64,000 nt of DNA from Ruminococcus sp. YE71 (GCF_900119155.1 NZ_FPIR01000006.1:110023-174022); one strand, 5' to 3'. Positions 42,755-51,234 are shown, counted from the stretch's first letter. The notes: generated from the sequence alone by a model not told the origin. Program-made: numbers and translations.

Positions 42755-43246
42755 ATGAAAAAGGTCATTGTGATAAACGGACGCGGCGGCGCAGGCAAGG
42801 ACACGCTCTGCGAGCTTGCCGCCGAGAAGTACAGGGTCAGGAACGTTTCTTCCATCACGCCCATCAAGAACATCGCCGCTCAGGTCGGCTGGAAGGGCGG
42901 CAAGGAAGACCGCGACCGCAAGTTCCTCGCGGATCTGAAACAGCTGGTCACCGAGTACAACGACTACCCGAATGAATACCTGCTGGAACAGTGCAGGGAG
43001 TTCATGCAGTCGGATGAAGAGCTGATGTTCGTCCACATCCGCGAGCCTCAGCAGATAGCGCACTTCGTCGGGTCTGCCGACTGCGGTGTGCTGACGCTCC
43101 TCATCCGCAGGGAGGGCAAGGAGGTCTTCGGGAATGCCGCCGACGACAATGTCGAGCAGTACAACTACGACCTCATCTACCGAAACGACAAGCGGCTGGA
43201 GGAAGCAGGCGAGGATTTCAGGCGTTTCCTGAGCGAAAATCTGTAA
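42755..43246 (+). CDS. P-loop kinase-like protein
   Basis: 163 residues. The P-loop is GRGGAGKDT at residues 9-17, followed by a short LID-poor fold, MFVHIREPQQIAHFVG near 91 and TLLIRREG near 114. It resembles small deoxynucleotide-monophosphate kinase-like or UMP-kinase-like proteins. It starts 9 bases after the ABC transporter stop, in the same operon, and could supply a phosphate or nucleotide step to the cassette. It may also be an unrelated passenger. GAGGTG precedes the ATG. The exact substrate is unknown. Confidence 0.75.
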   Translation: MKKVIVINGRGGAGKDTLCELAAEKYRVRNVSSITPIKNIAAQVGWKGGKEDRDRKFLADLKQLVTEYNDYPNEYLLEQCREFMQSDEELMFVHIREPQQIAHFVGSADCGVLTLLIRREGKEVFGNAADDNVEQYNYDLIYRNDKRLEEAGEDFRRFLSENL

Positions 43247-43255
43247 CACAAAGAC

Positions 43256-43294
43256 AAAGGGTCCGAAGGAGACGAACTCCTGCGGACCCTTTGC
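43256..43294. terminator. Hairpin ending the cassette and the convergent GH16 gene
   Basis: AAAGGGTCCG pairs with CGGACCCTTT around an AGGAG/CTCCT inner stem. The flanking tracts are only moderately T-rich, so termination may be bidirectional but weak. Confidence 0.65.
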
Positions 43295-43328
43295 ATATAT
43301 TCGCAAAAATCGGTTTTTGAGATCAATA

Positions 43329-44138
43329 TCACTCCGCGGCGGTGAATCTTGCCCACTGATACTCAGCAGTCAGCGGAGTAGTGCCGTCGTAATGTCCGAG
43401 CCAGCCGTCAACGCCCTTGCCGTTCCATGCGTTCATCATCAGCTTGCCAGGGGTGGAGGGCAGGTTCTCGGTGGCAGTGTAAACAGCCTCGCCGTCTACA
43501 TACCAGGTGATGGAATCCTCTTTCCACTCGAAACCGTAGGTGTGGAACTCCTCGGAAGCGTCGAAACCGAGGTCGTAGAGGTACTCGTGGTTGCCCTTGC
43601 CGTCGGTGTAGTAGTTGAACTGCACCTTGGTGGTGTCCTTGCCGAGGAACTCGATGTCTATCTCATCCCAGGGATTGCTGTCGGTGGGACCCGTGTAGGT
43701 GAAGAAGGACGAAACCACGCCGATATTCTTGATAGGCTTCATGCTGACCTCGTAGAGACCGTAGCCGTAGAAGTCGTTGGTGCGATACTCGGCAGCGTTG
43801 TACTCATCGGGGATGAGGCTGTCGATTGTGAGCTTCATGACGCCGTCCTCAAAAGCGACGTTGTTCTTTTTCCAGGTGCAGTCGAAGGGCGAGCCGTTTG
43901 ACCAGCCGTCGGAGCACATGAATTTATCCGAAGCGCCCTTGGAGAAATCGGCTTTGAGGGTGTAGCCGTCATCCTCTTCGGGCTGTTCCTCAGCAGAGGA
44001 AGCATCTGCGGGAACGCTCTCGGCAGCGGAAGCGGCGGTGCTGTTGCCGTTATCGGCGGAGGAAGTGTCCTCCGAACCGCAGCCGCAGGCAGCGAGTGCG
44101 ACAGTGAATGCAGCGAGTGCAACAATAAATCTTTTCAT
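43329..44138 (-). CDS. GH16 licheninase-like lipoprotein
   Basis: 269 residues. The signal peptide ends in LAAC (Cys18), so the enzyme is a lipoprotein. After an acidic Ser/Ala/Glu linker, the jelly-roll GH16 domain has [14 protein letters not shown] near 81, then the active-site motif DEIDIEFLG near 162 (catalytic E-x-D-x-E). [15 protein letters not shown] near 173 and [10 protein letters not shown] near 210 also match bacterial 1,3-1,4-beta-glucanases. It should cut mixed-linkage glucan at the cell surface, in keeping with a fibre-degrading lifestyle. GGAGG precedes the ATG. Confidence 0.95.
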   Translation of the reverse strand: MKRFIVALAAFTVALAACGCGSEDTSSADNGNSTAASAAESVPADASSAEEQPEEDDGYTLKADFSKGASDKFMCSDGWSNGSPFDCTWKKNNVAFEDGVMKLTIDSLIPDEYNAAEYRTNDFYGYGLYEVSMKPIKNIGVVSSFFTYTGPTDSNPWDEIDIEFLGKDTTKVQFNYYTDGKGNHEYLYDLGFDASEEFHTYGFEWKEDSITWYVDGEAVYTATENLPSTPGKLMMNAWNGKGVDGWLGHYDGTTPLTAEYQWARFTAAE

Positions 44139-44223
44139 ACAAATAACCTCCTGTACTGAGCTTTTATCGATCGTCCGTAAGTATTTTCTTTACTATCCAT
44201 ATGATACCATATTTGTCAAAAAT

Positions 44224-44253
44224 ATTATATCAAATCCGTGTCATTTGTATCAA
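44224..44253 (-). promoter_or_regulatory. Promoter of the GH16 gene
   Basis: Minus strand: TTGATA (44248-44253), an 18-base spacer, TATAAT (44224-44229). The leader is about 85 bases. Confidence 0.7.
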
Positions 44254-44280
44254 AGTGATATCCTATTTTCAGGCATAACA

Positions 44281-44306
44281 AAAGGCGGAGTATTCCCCGC
44301 CTCTCG
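44281..44306 (-). terminator. Terminator of the fba-queT transcript
   Basis: Minus strand: AGGCGG, loop, CCGCCT, then TTTGTTATG. It lies about 80 bases past the queT stop. The stem is short. Confidence 0.55.
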
Positions 44307-44384
44307 TCTCGATATCTCTTAAAAACACCGAATCTTTAAGAAATGCCGATAATATCAACCGGAAGAACTATTGCCCTCCCTGAT

Positions 44385-44891
44385 TCACTTGAATTGTCCG
44401 CCCTCATCGAGGAGCATTTTCATGAAACCCTTGTTCCTTTTCAGTATCGTCAGCAGGATAACTCCGGCCATCGACACGCACACGATCTCACCTGCGGCGA
44501 CCCCTGCCATCGAAAGCAGAAGCGGCGCGTTCGCTATGAACTTCAGTTCAAGTCCGACGAAGACCGCGTTGAACAGAACGGGAAATATAGAAGCAGAGAG
44601 AGGTCTGAGCCTGTCGCGGAGCAGGTAGATACACAACCCCGAAAACAGAGTCGCGCCCGTTCCGACAGCGACGTCAACAGGTCCCACAAAGCTGAAAAGA
44701 TTCGCTATGAAGCACCCGATAGTCGTTGCCACAACATAATCCTTGCTGTAAAGGCACAGCAGCATCAGCATCTCAGCGATGCGGAACTGCACGCTCCCGT
44801 AGGACATAAAGCTCAGGGCAAGCGTCAGCACAACGTATATCGCCGCGACTATGCCTGTCCTAACTATCCTGCGGGTGCTGACAGACTCCAT
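44385..44891 (-). CDS. queT: QueT-family ECF transporter S component
   Basis: 168 residues, five or six transmembrane helices. IVAAIYVVLTLALSFMSYGSVQFRIAEML near residue 13 is the QueT signature: the helix-YGxxQFR-E pattern. QueT is the substrate-binding part of an energy-coupling-factor transporter for a queuosine precursor. Most QueT genes have a preQ1 riboswitch upstream; here only 30 bases separate it from fba and no riboswitch fits. GGAG-like AAGGAGAG precedes the ATG. It is probably transcribed from the fba promoter. Confidence 0.9.
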   Translation of the reverse strand: MESVSTRRIVRTGIVAAIYVVLTLALSFMSYGSVQFRIAEMLMLLCLYSKDYVVATTIGCFIANLFSFVGPVDVAVGTGATLFSGLCIYLLRDRLRPLSASIFPVLFNAVFVGLELKFIANAPLLLSMAGVAAGEIVCVSMAGVILLTILKRNKGFMKMLLDEGGQFK

Positions 44892-44924
44892 GTACGTTCT
44901 CTCCTTATTATCCGATCTTTAAGA

Positions 44925-45788
44925 TCAAGCCTTGCCAACAGAACCGAACAGCTCCATCTTCTCCTTGACCTTAGCCTTGATAGCCTCGAATCCGGGAGCG
45001 AGCAGCTTTCTCGGGTCGAAGCCCTTGCCCTGCTGATCCTTGCCTGCCTCGATGTATCCGCGGGTAGCCTCAGCGAATACGAGCTGGCACTCGGTGTTAA
45101 CGTTGATCTTAGCAACGCCGAGGGAGATAGCCTTGGTGATCATATCGTCGGGGATACCTGTACCGCCGTGAAGAACCAGCGGAACCTCGCCTACAGCCTT
45201 GTTTACAGCCTCAAGAGTCTCGAAGCTCAGGCCTTCCCAGTTTTCGGGATATACGCCGTGGATGTTGCCGATACCTGCTGCAAGGAAGTCAACGCCGAGA
45301 TCAGCGATCATCTTGCACTCTGCGGGATCTGCGCACTCGCCCTTGCCGATAACGCCGTCCTCTTCGCCGCCGATAGCGCCTACCTCAGCCTCGATGGAGA
45401 GACCGAGACCGTGAGCAACGTTTACGAGCTCAGTGGTCTTAGCAACGTTCTCGTCGATGGGGAAGTGCGAACCGTCGAACATTATGGAAGTGAAGCCTGC
45501 CTTGATGCACTTGTAGCAGCCGTCATAAGAACCGTGGTCGAGGTGAAGAGCTACAGGTACTGTGATACCGAGGGACTTGTCCATAGCCGCTACCATTGCA
45601 GCAACGGTCTCAAAACCGGTCATATACTTGCCTGCACCTTCGGAAACACCGAGGATAACAGGGCTATTAAGCTCCTGAGCGGTAAGAAGGATCGCCTTTG
45701 TCCACTCGAGATTGTTGATGTTGAACTGACCTACGGCATACTTGCCTGCTCTTGCCTTGTCGAGCATTTCCTTAGCTGATACTAACAT
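44925..45788 (-). CDS. fba: Class II fructose-bisphosphate aldolase
   Basis: 287 residues, cytosolic, zinc-dependent; splits fructose-1,6-bisphosphate in glycolysis. Metal ligands and active-site motifs are LHLDHGSYDGC near 82, EAEVGAIGG near 132, GIGNIHGVYP near 178 and LHGGTGIPDD near 208. It resembles the FbaA-type class II enzymes of Firmicutes. The promoter at 45860-45888 is close to consensus. The queT gene follows in the same orientation. Confidence 0.95.
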   Translation of the reverse strand: MLVSAKEMLDKARAGKYAVGQFNINNLEWTKAILLTAQELNSPVILGVSEGAGKYMTGFETVAAMVAAMDKSLGITVPVALHLDHGSYDGCYKCIKAGFTSIMFDGSHFPIDENVAKTTELVNVAHGLGLSIEAEVGAIGGEEDGVIGKGECADPAECKMIADLGVDFLAAGIGNIHGVYPENWEGLSFETLEAVNKAVGEVPLVLHGGTGIPDDMITKAISLGVAKINVNTECQLVFAEATRGYIEAGKDQQGKGFDPRKLLAPGFEAIKAKVKEKMELFGSVGKA

Positions 45789-45859
45789 CTTTGAAAGACC
45801 TCCGTTTACAAACTTTATTCATCCGTGCAAGCGTTTGATTCACGCTCACGTATGAACTT

Positions 45860-45888
45860 ATTATACACTTTTTCCGAGCAGATTTCAA
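45860..45888 (-). promoter_or_regulatory. Promoter of fba
   Basis: Minus strand: TTGAAA (45883-45888), a 17-base spacer, TATAAT (45860-45865). The leader is about 70 bases. Confidence 0.85.
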
Positions 45889-46020
45889 GTGCTTTTCTCT
45901 TTCTTTTACATTTGCCGAAACCATTTTTAACAAATTCTACACATTTATTTTGTGAATAATTCCGATTTGTATTGTATGAAAGGCTTGATCGTCGATAATT
46001 AACAGGTTCATATTTTACTA
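45889..46020. other. Intergenic AT-rich gap between divergent promoters
   Basis: No gene. Separates the fba promoter from the lipoprotein promoter at 46021-46049. I see no palindrome or operator of note. Confidence 0.5.
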
Positions 46021-46049
46021 TTGCTTTTTATTAAGAAATGTTGTATAAT
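46021..46049 (+). promoter_or_regulatory. Promoter of the 46103 lipoprotein gene
   Basis: TTGCTT (46021-46026), a 17-base spacer, TATAAT (46044-46049). Confidence 0.7.
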
Positions 46050-46102
46050 GTTAACAGTGCATTATCAAAAGCGAACGTATTAATGTATAAGGGGAAATGA
46101 TT

Positions 46103-46756
46103 ATGAGACATTTTGCAGCCGCTCTGCTTGCTGCTGTTATCGCTGTGTCCGCGCTTTGCGGATGTGCAGACAGGAGCGCCAATAACGTATCAAAGGCAAC
46201 TTCCGCCGAGAGCGTCAAGGAAAAAGCGAAGACTCCCGTCGTTGAGGAGACCGACTTCATGGCGTGTTTTCTCGGTGGCGGCGAGACGAATTATCTCGGT
46301 CTGACCCTCGATGAGTTCAACAGTCTGACGGGGAATATCTACAACGAAGAGAACGCGGTGGAGTACGACCTGGACTTCGGTCAGCTGACCTACTCGCTGG
46401 GTGATCTCGATTCGATATTCTGCGGCAGAGCGAAGTTTGACAAGGCATACCCCGTCACCTGTATCATCAGCATCAAGGACAACAAGGTGAAGGAGATATT
46501 CTACCATATAGGCGACGACGACAGTCAGGGCGACCCCGGCGCGGTCTGCAAGGTCATCGCGGATTGTCTCGCGGAGAACCTGCCCGAGGACTACAACGGC
46601 GAATACGACTACCCCGTCGGCGGTGCCGATTCGGCGAGGTTCGCAAATTCCGTGGACGGCTACGTTTTCTCTGTCTGTCACTCGAACGTCGGCGGCTCGG
46701 ACTACCCTGTCACCTTCTCACTTGAGAGCTACAAGGACAAATACGGCATGAAGTGA
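46103..46756 (+). CDS. Lipoprotein of unknown function
   Basis: 217 residues. The signal peptide ends ALCGC, with Cys21 the likely lipidated residue. The mature part has a short linker and a domain of about 165 residues: FLGGGETNYLGLTLDEFNSLTGN, then DSIFCGRAKFDKAYPVTCIISIKDNKVKEIFYHIG and VCKVIADCLAENLPED. Paired Cys near 103, 115, 147 and 154 may form disulfides. The start at 46103 is preferred over an ATG two codons earlier, which is too close to the GGGG site. No family was recognised. A terminator follows. Confidence 0.75.
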   Translation: MRHFAAALLAAVIAVSALCGCADRSANNVSKATSAESVKEKAKTPVVEETDFMACFLGGGETNYLGLTLDEFNSLTGNIYNEENAVEYDLDFGQLTYSLGDLDSIFCGRAKFDKAYPVTCIISIKDNKVKEIFYHIGDDDSQGDPGAVCKVIADCLAENLPEDYNGEYDYPVGGADSARFANSVDGYVFSVCHSNVGGSDYPVTFSLESYKDKYGMK

Positions 46757-46788
46757 TCCCCTAAAATTCCGACATAATTATTTCATAA

Positions 46789-46818
46789 AGGTCGTCTTTT
46801 CATAAGATGACCTATTTT
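46789..46818 (+). terminator. Terminator of the 46103 lipoprotein gene
   Basis: AGGTCGTCTT, loop TTCAT, AAGATGACCT, then ATTTTCC. Confidence 0.85.
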
Positions 46819-46895
46819 CCGCTCCTAAAAGTCGGTCTTACATTAGTATATTCTATAGAAAAGCGTAAAAATATTATAGTTTTCGTCAAATATCA

Positions 46896-46924
46896 TTGAC
46901 TTATTGTGAACTTTGTGTTATAAT
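46896..46924 (+). promoter_or_regulatory. Promoter of the EAL-domain gene
   Basis: TTGACT (46896-46901), a 17-base spacer, TATAAT (46919-46924). The leader is about 85 bases and can form an ATCCGTG/CACGGAT helix. Confidence 0.85.
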
Positions 46925-47013
46925 AAAATATATCATCCGTGGGGTCACTGCGCCCTGCGTCGATATTTCACGGATAAACGAATTCAATTTCTTCATAGAC
47001 AGGGTGGATTAGG

Positions 47014-49989
47014 ATGAACAGATACCGCTTCGCTGATACTGAACAAGCTCATATCGAAGAGTCAAGAGTACCTTTTGCTATATATCAGTTTATTGACAAG
47101 CGCGTTGTCACCATCGCTCTGTCCGCAGGTTTCATGAAACTCTTCGGGTACGATGACGACCTTGAACGCGCATACTACGATATGGACAACGATATGTACA
47201 AGGAGACTCATCCCGATGACGTGGCACGCATCGCAGATGCGGCGTTCAGATTCGCGACCGAGAACACGAAGTACGACGTCATCTACCGCACGAGAGACTG
47301 CAACCATTCGGGCTACAAGATAATACACGCTCAGGGCGAACACATCTTCACCGATACGGGGGACAGGCTCGCGCAGGTATGGTACACCGATGAGGGCGTC
47401 TACAGCGAGGACGACACCCACGCCGACGCCACCCTTAACAGGTCGCTTCGGAACGCCCTTTTTGAAGAGAGCTTCATCAAGGCGAGCTACTACGACCACC
47501 TGACGGGACTGCCGAGCATGACCTACTTCTTCGAGCTGTCAAGCATTAAAATGAAGGAGATGCGCGACAAAGGCATCACCCCCGCGCTGATGTACATGGA
47601 TTTCAGCGGCATGAAGTACTTCAACCACAAGTACGGATTTGCTGAGGGCGACTCTTTGCTTCGGTCTTTTGCGAGACTGCTGGCAAACAACTTCGGCAAT
47701 GAGAATTGCAGCCGCCTCGGTCAGGATCACTTCGCGGTCATCGCCGACCACAACGGTCTTGAACAGCTGCTGGATAAGCTGTTCAAGGAATGTGCCGAGA
47801 TAAACGGCGGACGCACTCTGCCCCTGCACGTCGGCATCTTCCTGCACTGGTTCGACGGAGTCGCCGCCAGCATGGCCTGCGACCGCGCGAAATTCGCCTG
47901 CGATACCTTGCAGAACGAGTATTCTTCAAAGTTCAACTACTACGACCTGTCCATGAAGGATACCGAGGAGATGCACCAGTATATCATCGCGAACCTCGAC
48001 AAGGCTATAAAGGAACGCTGGATAAAGGTCTACTATCAGCCGATTGTGCGCACCGTTAACGGCAGAGTCTGCGACGAGGAAGCGCTGGCAAGATGGATAG
48101 ACCCCGTCAAGGGTTTCCTCTCCCCTGCCGATTTCATACCTGTGCTCGAAGACCACAGGCTCATATACAAGCTCGACCTCTACGTGGTCGAGAACGTGCT
48201 GAAGAAGATAAAAGTCCTGTCGAAGGCGGGACTTCACATAATGCCGCAGTCGGTGAACCTCTCGCGCTCGGATTTCGATACCTGCGATATCGTGGAGGAG
48301 ATACGCCGGCGCGTCGATGACGAGGGTCTGCCGAGAAGTATGCTGACCATCGAGATAACAGAGAGCATCATCGGCAAGGATTTTGAGTTCATGCGCTCGG
48401 AGATAGAGCGCTTCAAGGCGCTGGGATTCTCGGTGTGGATGGACGACTTCGGAAGCGGCTATTCCTCGCTGGATGTCTTGCAGAACATACAGTTCGACCT
48501 CATCAAGTTCGATATGCGTTTTATGAAGCAGTTCGACAAGAGCGAGAAGAGCAGGATAATCCTCACCGAAATGCTCAGGATGGCTGCCGCCCTCGGTATA
48601 GATACCGTCTGTGAGGGCGTCGAGACCAAGGAACAGGTGCAGTTCTTGCAGGAAACGGGCTGCACAAAGCTCCAGGGCTACTACTTCGACAAGCCGATAC
48701 CCGTGGAGAAGATACTCGAAAAGTACGAAAAAGGCTTGCAGATAGGCTTTGAAGACCCCGCACAGTCAGAGTACTACGAGTCGGTCGGCAGGGTGAACCT
48801 TCACGACCTGTCGGTCATCGCACAGGAAAAACTCAACGAATTCAACAACTTCTTCAACACGCTGCCTATGGCGGTCATAGAGGTAAACAACGACCGCGTC
48901 CGCTTCGCACGGAGCAACCAGTCCTACCGCGACTTCATGCTGAGGAACTTCAGCTTCCAGATAAGCGATAAGTCCGAACCGTTCAGCGACAATCCGGGAG
49001 CTGTCGATTCGCCTTTCATGAAGGCGATGTTCCGCAGCTGTCAAGACGAGAGCACTCTGTTCGTTGACGAGATGCTGCCGAACAATACCATGCTCCACTC
49101 CTGCCTGAGACGCATCGCCGTCAACCCCATCACGGGAACTATCGCTTCGGCGGTGGCGGTGCTTTCGGTCTCCACGACGGTGGAGGGCACCAACTACGCA
49201 AACATCGCAAAGGCTCTCGCGGCGGATTACTTCAACCTTTATTATGTTGACCTTGAGGACGAGTCGTTCTATGAGTATTCTTCCGAGGTGGGCAAAGAGG
49301 AGCTTCTGGTGCAGCGCCACGGCGAGGAATTCTTCGCAAAGTGCCTTGAGGATATCCCGAAGGTCATCCATCCCGATGATTGCAGGATGTTCATCGACAA
49401 TTTCAATAAGGAGAACGTAAAGCGCGAGCTCGAAGAGTTCGGAACGTTCACCATAAACTACCGCCTGAAAGTCAACGGCGAGTTCATCTACGTGAACATG
49501 AAGGCGATGTGTATGCAGAACGACACCAGACACCTCATCATCGGTGTCAGCAACGCCGACCAGCAGATGAAGCAGAAGCTCAAACTCGAAAAGGCGCGTC
49601 AGAACGAGCTCGTCTACACAAGCATGATGGCGCTGTCGGGAGAGTACTACTGCCTGTACGCCATCGACCCCGAAACGGGCAGCTACACCGAATACCACGC
49701 AAGCAGTTCCTATACGGACTACGGACTCGCGAAGAACGGCACCAACTTCTTTGAGCAGGCGAAGATCGACAGTGAGATAGCTATCGCCGAAGAGGACCGC
49801 GAGAACTTCCGCAGAGAATTCACCAGAGAGAACATCATGAACAGCATCCGCGAAAACGGACTTTTCATGATGGAGTACCGCCTGATAGCCGCCGACAAGA
49901 ACGTACCCGTTATGCTGCGTGCGGCACTCACCCAGGAGAACGGCAAGGAAACGCTCATCGTCGGAGTGTGCAAGCACAGAAACGAATGA
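47014..49989 (+). CDS. PAS - degenerate GGDEF - EAL - PAS-like c-di-GMP phosphodiesterase
   Basis: 991 residues, no membrane segment. N-terminal PAS-like domain (about 15-140), then a GGDEF fold (150-310) whose active loop reads RLGQDHF in place of GGDEF, so it should be inactive. The EAL domain (about 325-575) has all key parts: EEALARW, SVNLSR, IEITES, WMDDFGSGYSSL, IKFDMRF and CEGVETKEQ, so it should hydrolyse c-di-GMP. Two further PAS-like regions follow (about 600-730 and 740-985; DEMLPNNTMLHSCLRR, FTINYRLKVNGEFIYVNMK). C-terminal rather than N-terminal sensors are unusual. It is a single gene, convergent with none, and its signal is unknown. Confidence 0.9.
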   Translation: MNRYRFADTEQAHIEESRVPFAIYQFIDKRVVTIALSAGFMKLFGYDDDLERAYYDMDNDMYKETHPDDVARIADAAFRFATENTKYDVIYRTRDCNHSGYKIIHAQGEHIFTDTGDRLAQVWYTDEGVYSEDDTHADATLNRSLRNALFEESFIKASYYDHLTGLPSMTYFFELSSIKMKEMRDKGITPALMYMDFSGMKYFNHKYGFAEGDSLLRSFARLLANNFGNENCSRLGQDHFAVIADHNGLEQLLDKLFKECAEINGGRTLPLHVGIFLHWFDGVAASMACDRAKFACDTLQNEYSSKFNYYDLSMKDTEEMHQYIIANLDKAIKERWIKVYYQPIVRTVNGRVCDEEALARWIDPVKGFLSPADFIPVLEDHRLIYKLDLYVVENVLKKIKVLSKAGLHIMPQSVNLSRSDFDTCDIVEEIRRRVDDEGLPRSMLTIEITESIIGKDFEFMRSEIERFKALGFSVWMDDFGSGYSSLDVLQNIQFDLIKFDMRFMKQFDKSEKSRIILTEMLRMAAALGIDTVCEGVETKEQVQFLQETGCTKLQGYYFDKPIPVEKILEKYEKGLQIGFEDPAQSEYYESVGRVNLHDLSVIAQEKLNEFNNFFNTLPMAVIEVNNDRVRFARSNQSYRDFMLRNFSFQISDKSEPFSDNPGAVDSPFMKAMFRSCQDESTLFVDEMLPNNTMLHSCLRRIAVNPITGTIASAVAVLSVSTTVEGTNYANIAKALAADYFNLYYVDLEDESFYEYSSEVGKEELLVQRHGEEFFAKCLEDIPKVIHPDDCRMFIDNFNKENVKRELEEFGTFTINYRLKVNGEFIYVNMKAMCMQNDTRHLIIGVSNADQQMKQKLKLEKARQNELVYTSMMALSGEYYCLYAIDPETGSYTEYHASSSYTDYGLAKNGTNFFEQAKIDSEIAIAEEDRENFRREFTRENIMNSIRENGLFMMEYRLIAADKNVPVMLRAALTQENGKETLIVGVCKHRNE

Positions 49990-50078
49990 TAACCATAATT
50001 AACGCACCGATGCGAGAAATAACGCGTCGGTGCGTTTTGCTGTTCATGAATTGTTTACACAAGGTTTTCCGATTAGCC

Positions 50079-50107
50079 TTGACAAACCCGATCGTTTCGA
50101 TTATAAT
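50079..50107 (+). promoter_or_regulatory. Promoter of the glutathione peroxidase-ohrR operon
   Basis: TTGACA (50079-50084), a 17-base spacer, TATAAT (50102-50107). The -10 box is the left half of the OhrR-like operator at 50102-50116. Confidence 0.88.
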
Positions 50108-50116
50108 TTAATTGTA
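50102..50116 (+). promoter_or_regulatory. OhrR-type operator overlapping the -10 box
   Basis: TATAATTTAATTGTA is a near-perfect palindrome and matches the Bacillus ohrA operator form TACAATTnAATTGTA at all but one base. It overlaps the -10 hexamer of the operon that encodes an OhrR-like repressor (50679-51125), so autorepression relieved by peroxide is expected. Confidence 0.78.
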
Positions 50117-50177
50117 CTCAATCGAATTTGGTACAAGATTATTTAGGACAATTATCAATAAACAAGGAGGTATTCTC

Positions 50178-50651
50178 ATGACACTGTATGACATCAACGT
50201 GATCGACCGCAAAGGCAACGAAGTCTCGCTCGGAGAGTATAAGGGCAAGGTACTGCTCATCGTAAATACCGCGACGGGCTGCGGTTTTACTCCGCAGTAC
50301 GAGGGGCTCGAAAAGCTCTACCTCGAATGCAGGGACAAGGGCTTCGAGATACTCGACTTCCCCTGCAACCAGTTCGGAAATCAGGCACCCGGCAGCGATG
50401 AGGAGATCACTCAGTTCTGCACCCTCAGGTACAACACCACCTTCCCGAGATTCAAGAAGATCGAAGTCAACGGCGAGAACGAGAGCCCCCTTTACACCTT
50501 CCTCAAAAAGGAACAGGGCGGCCTGCTCGGAAACAACATCAAATGGAATTTCACCAAGTTCCTCGTTGACCGCGAAGGCAGGGTCATAGAACGCTTCGCA
50601 CCGACCGTTACCCCCGAAAAGCTTGCGGCAAAGGTAAAGGAACTGCTGTAA
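50178..50651 (+). CDS. Glutathione peroxidase family protein
   Basis: 157 residues, thioredoxin fold, cysteine type. The peroxidatic Cys is in NTATGCGFTPQYEGL near residue 35; FPCNQFGNQAPGS near 62 (second Cys and Gln) and KWNFTKFLVDREG near 123 (catalytic Trp and Asn) complete the family motifs. Clostridial members usually work as thioredoxin-dependent peroxidases. AAGGAGG precedes the ATG at 50178. It shares a transcript with the OhrR-like regulator, under an OhrR-type operator, which points to defence against organic peroxides. Confidence 0.94.
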   Translation: MTLYDINVIDRKGNEVSLGEYKGKVLLIVNTATGCGFTPQYEGLEKLYLECRDKGFEILDFPCNQFGNQAPGSDEEITQFCTLRYNTTFPRFKKIEVNGENESPLYTFLKKEQGGLLGNNIKWNFTKFLVDREGRVIERFAPTVTPEKLAAKVKELL

Positions 50652-50678
50652 ATAATCTGTAGATAGGAGATCCCCGAA

Positions 50679-51125
50679 ATGACTGAAAAGAACAACGACA
50701 AATACGCGGCACTCTCGCTGAAAAACCAGATATGCTTCCCGCTCTACGCGGCTTCGCGAAGGGTCATCGGGCAGTACCGCAATCTGCTCGATGACCTCGG
50801 GCTGACCTACACACAGTACGTCACGCTGATGGTGCTGTGGGAGGAACGCTCGGTCAGCGTAAAGGAGCTGGGTCACAAGCTGTTCCTCGACAGCGGCACC
50901 CTCACCCCCGTGCTCAAAAGCCTTGACACCAAGGGCTACATCCTGCGGGAACGCTGCCACGACGACGAGCGTATCGTTATGGCGAGCATCACCGAAAAGG
51001 GCATGGAACTGCGCGAAAAAGCCCTCGCTATCCCCGGCGAGGTCGCGGGATGCATCTGCCTTGACGCGGAAGAGGCGCAGGATCTTTACAGACTTCTGTA
51101 CAAAATACTCGGCGGATTTGAATGA
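50679..51125 (+). CDS. OhrR-like MarR-family peroxide-sensing repressor
   Basis: 148 residues. The N-terminal segment LKNQICFPLYAASRRVIGQYRNLLDDLGLTYTQY follows OhrR, with the single reactive Cys at about residue 19 and the Tyr pair that holds it. The winged helix (VKELGHKLFLDSGTLTPVLKSL) and wing (DERIVMASITEKG) are standard MarR. OhrR senses organic hydroperoxides by Cys oxidation and leaves its operator. The target is normally the peroxidase ohrA; here a glutathione peroxidase gene lies 27 bases upstream in the same operon. Confidence 0.9.
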   Translation: MTEKNNDKYAALSLKNQICFPLYAASRRVIGQYRNLLDDLGLTYTQYVTLMVLWEERSVSVKELGHKLFLDSGTLTPVLKSLDTKGYILRERCHDDERIVMASITEKGMELREKALAIPGEVAGCICLDAEEAQDLYRLLYKILGGFE

Positions 51126-51182
51126 TCCGACCGTGAAATATGTATATAGTATCTGTAAATTGTGAACTTTTTATCAATTCCC

Positions 51183-51211
51183 TTGCATGATATTGAAATG
51201 TATGATATAAT
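51183..51211 (+). promoter_or_regulatory. Promoter of nrdR
   Basis: TTGCAT (51183-51188), a 17-base spacer, TATAAT (51206-51211). Confidence 0.82.
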
Positions 51212-51216
51212 TTGTT

Positions 51217-51234
51217 TGTACATATTTATGTACA
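51217..51234 (+). promoter_or_regulatory. Palindrome downstream of the nrdR -10 box
   Basis: TGTACATA, two bases TT, TATGTACA: an 8-base perfect inverted repeat that starts 6 bases after the -10. Its position fits an operator. It does not match the usual NrdR box, so the binding protein is unknown; it could also be an OhrR-like or other repressor site. Confidence 0.55.

Noticed and set aside
41123..43306. 727-residue open frame on the minus strand over the ABC transporter
   Set aside because: Antisense of two well-supported genes; His/Arg/Glu-rich shadow composition and no start signal.
44891..44925. preQ1 riboswitch before queT
   Set aside because: Only about 30 bases separate fba and queT and none of the preQ1 pseudoknot parts fit.
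46925..47013. c-di-GMP riboswitch before the EAL-domain gene
   Set aside because: The leader forms a 7-base helix but lacks the conserved GEMM sequences.
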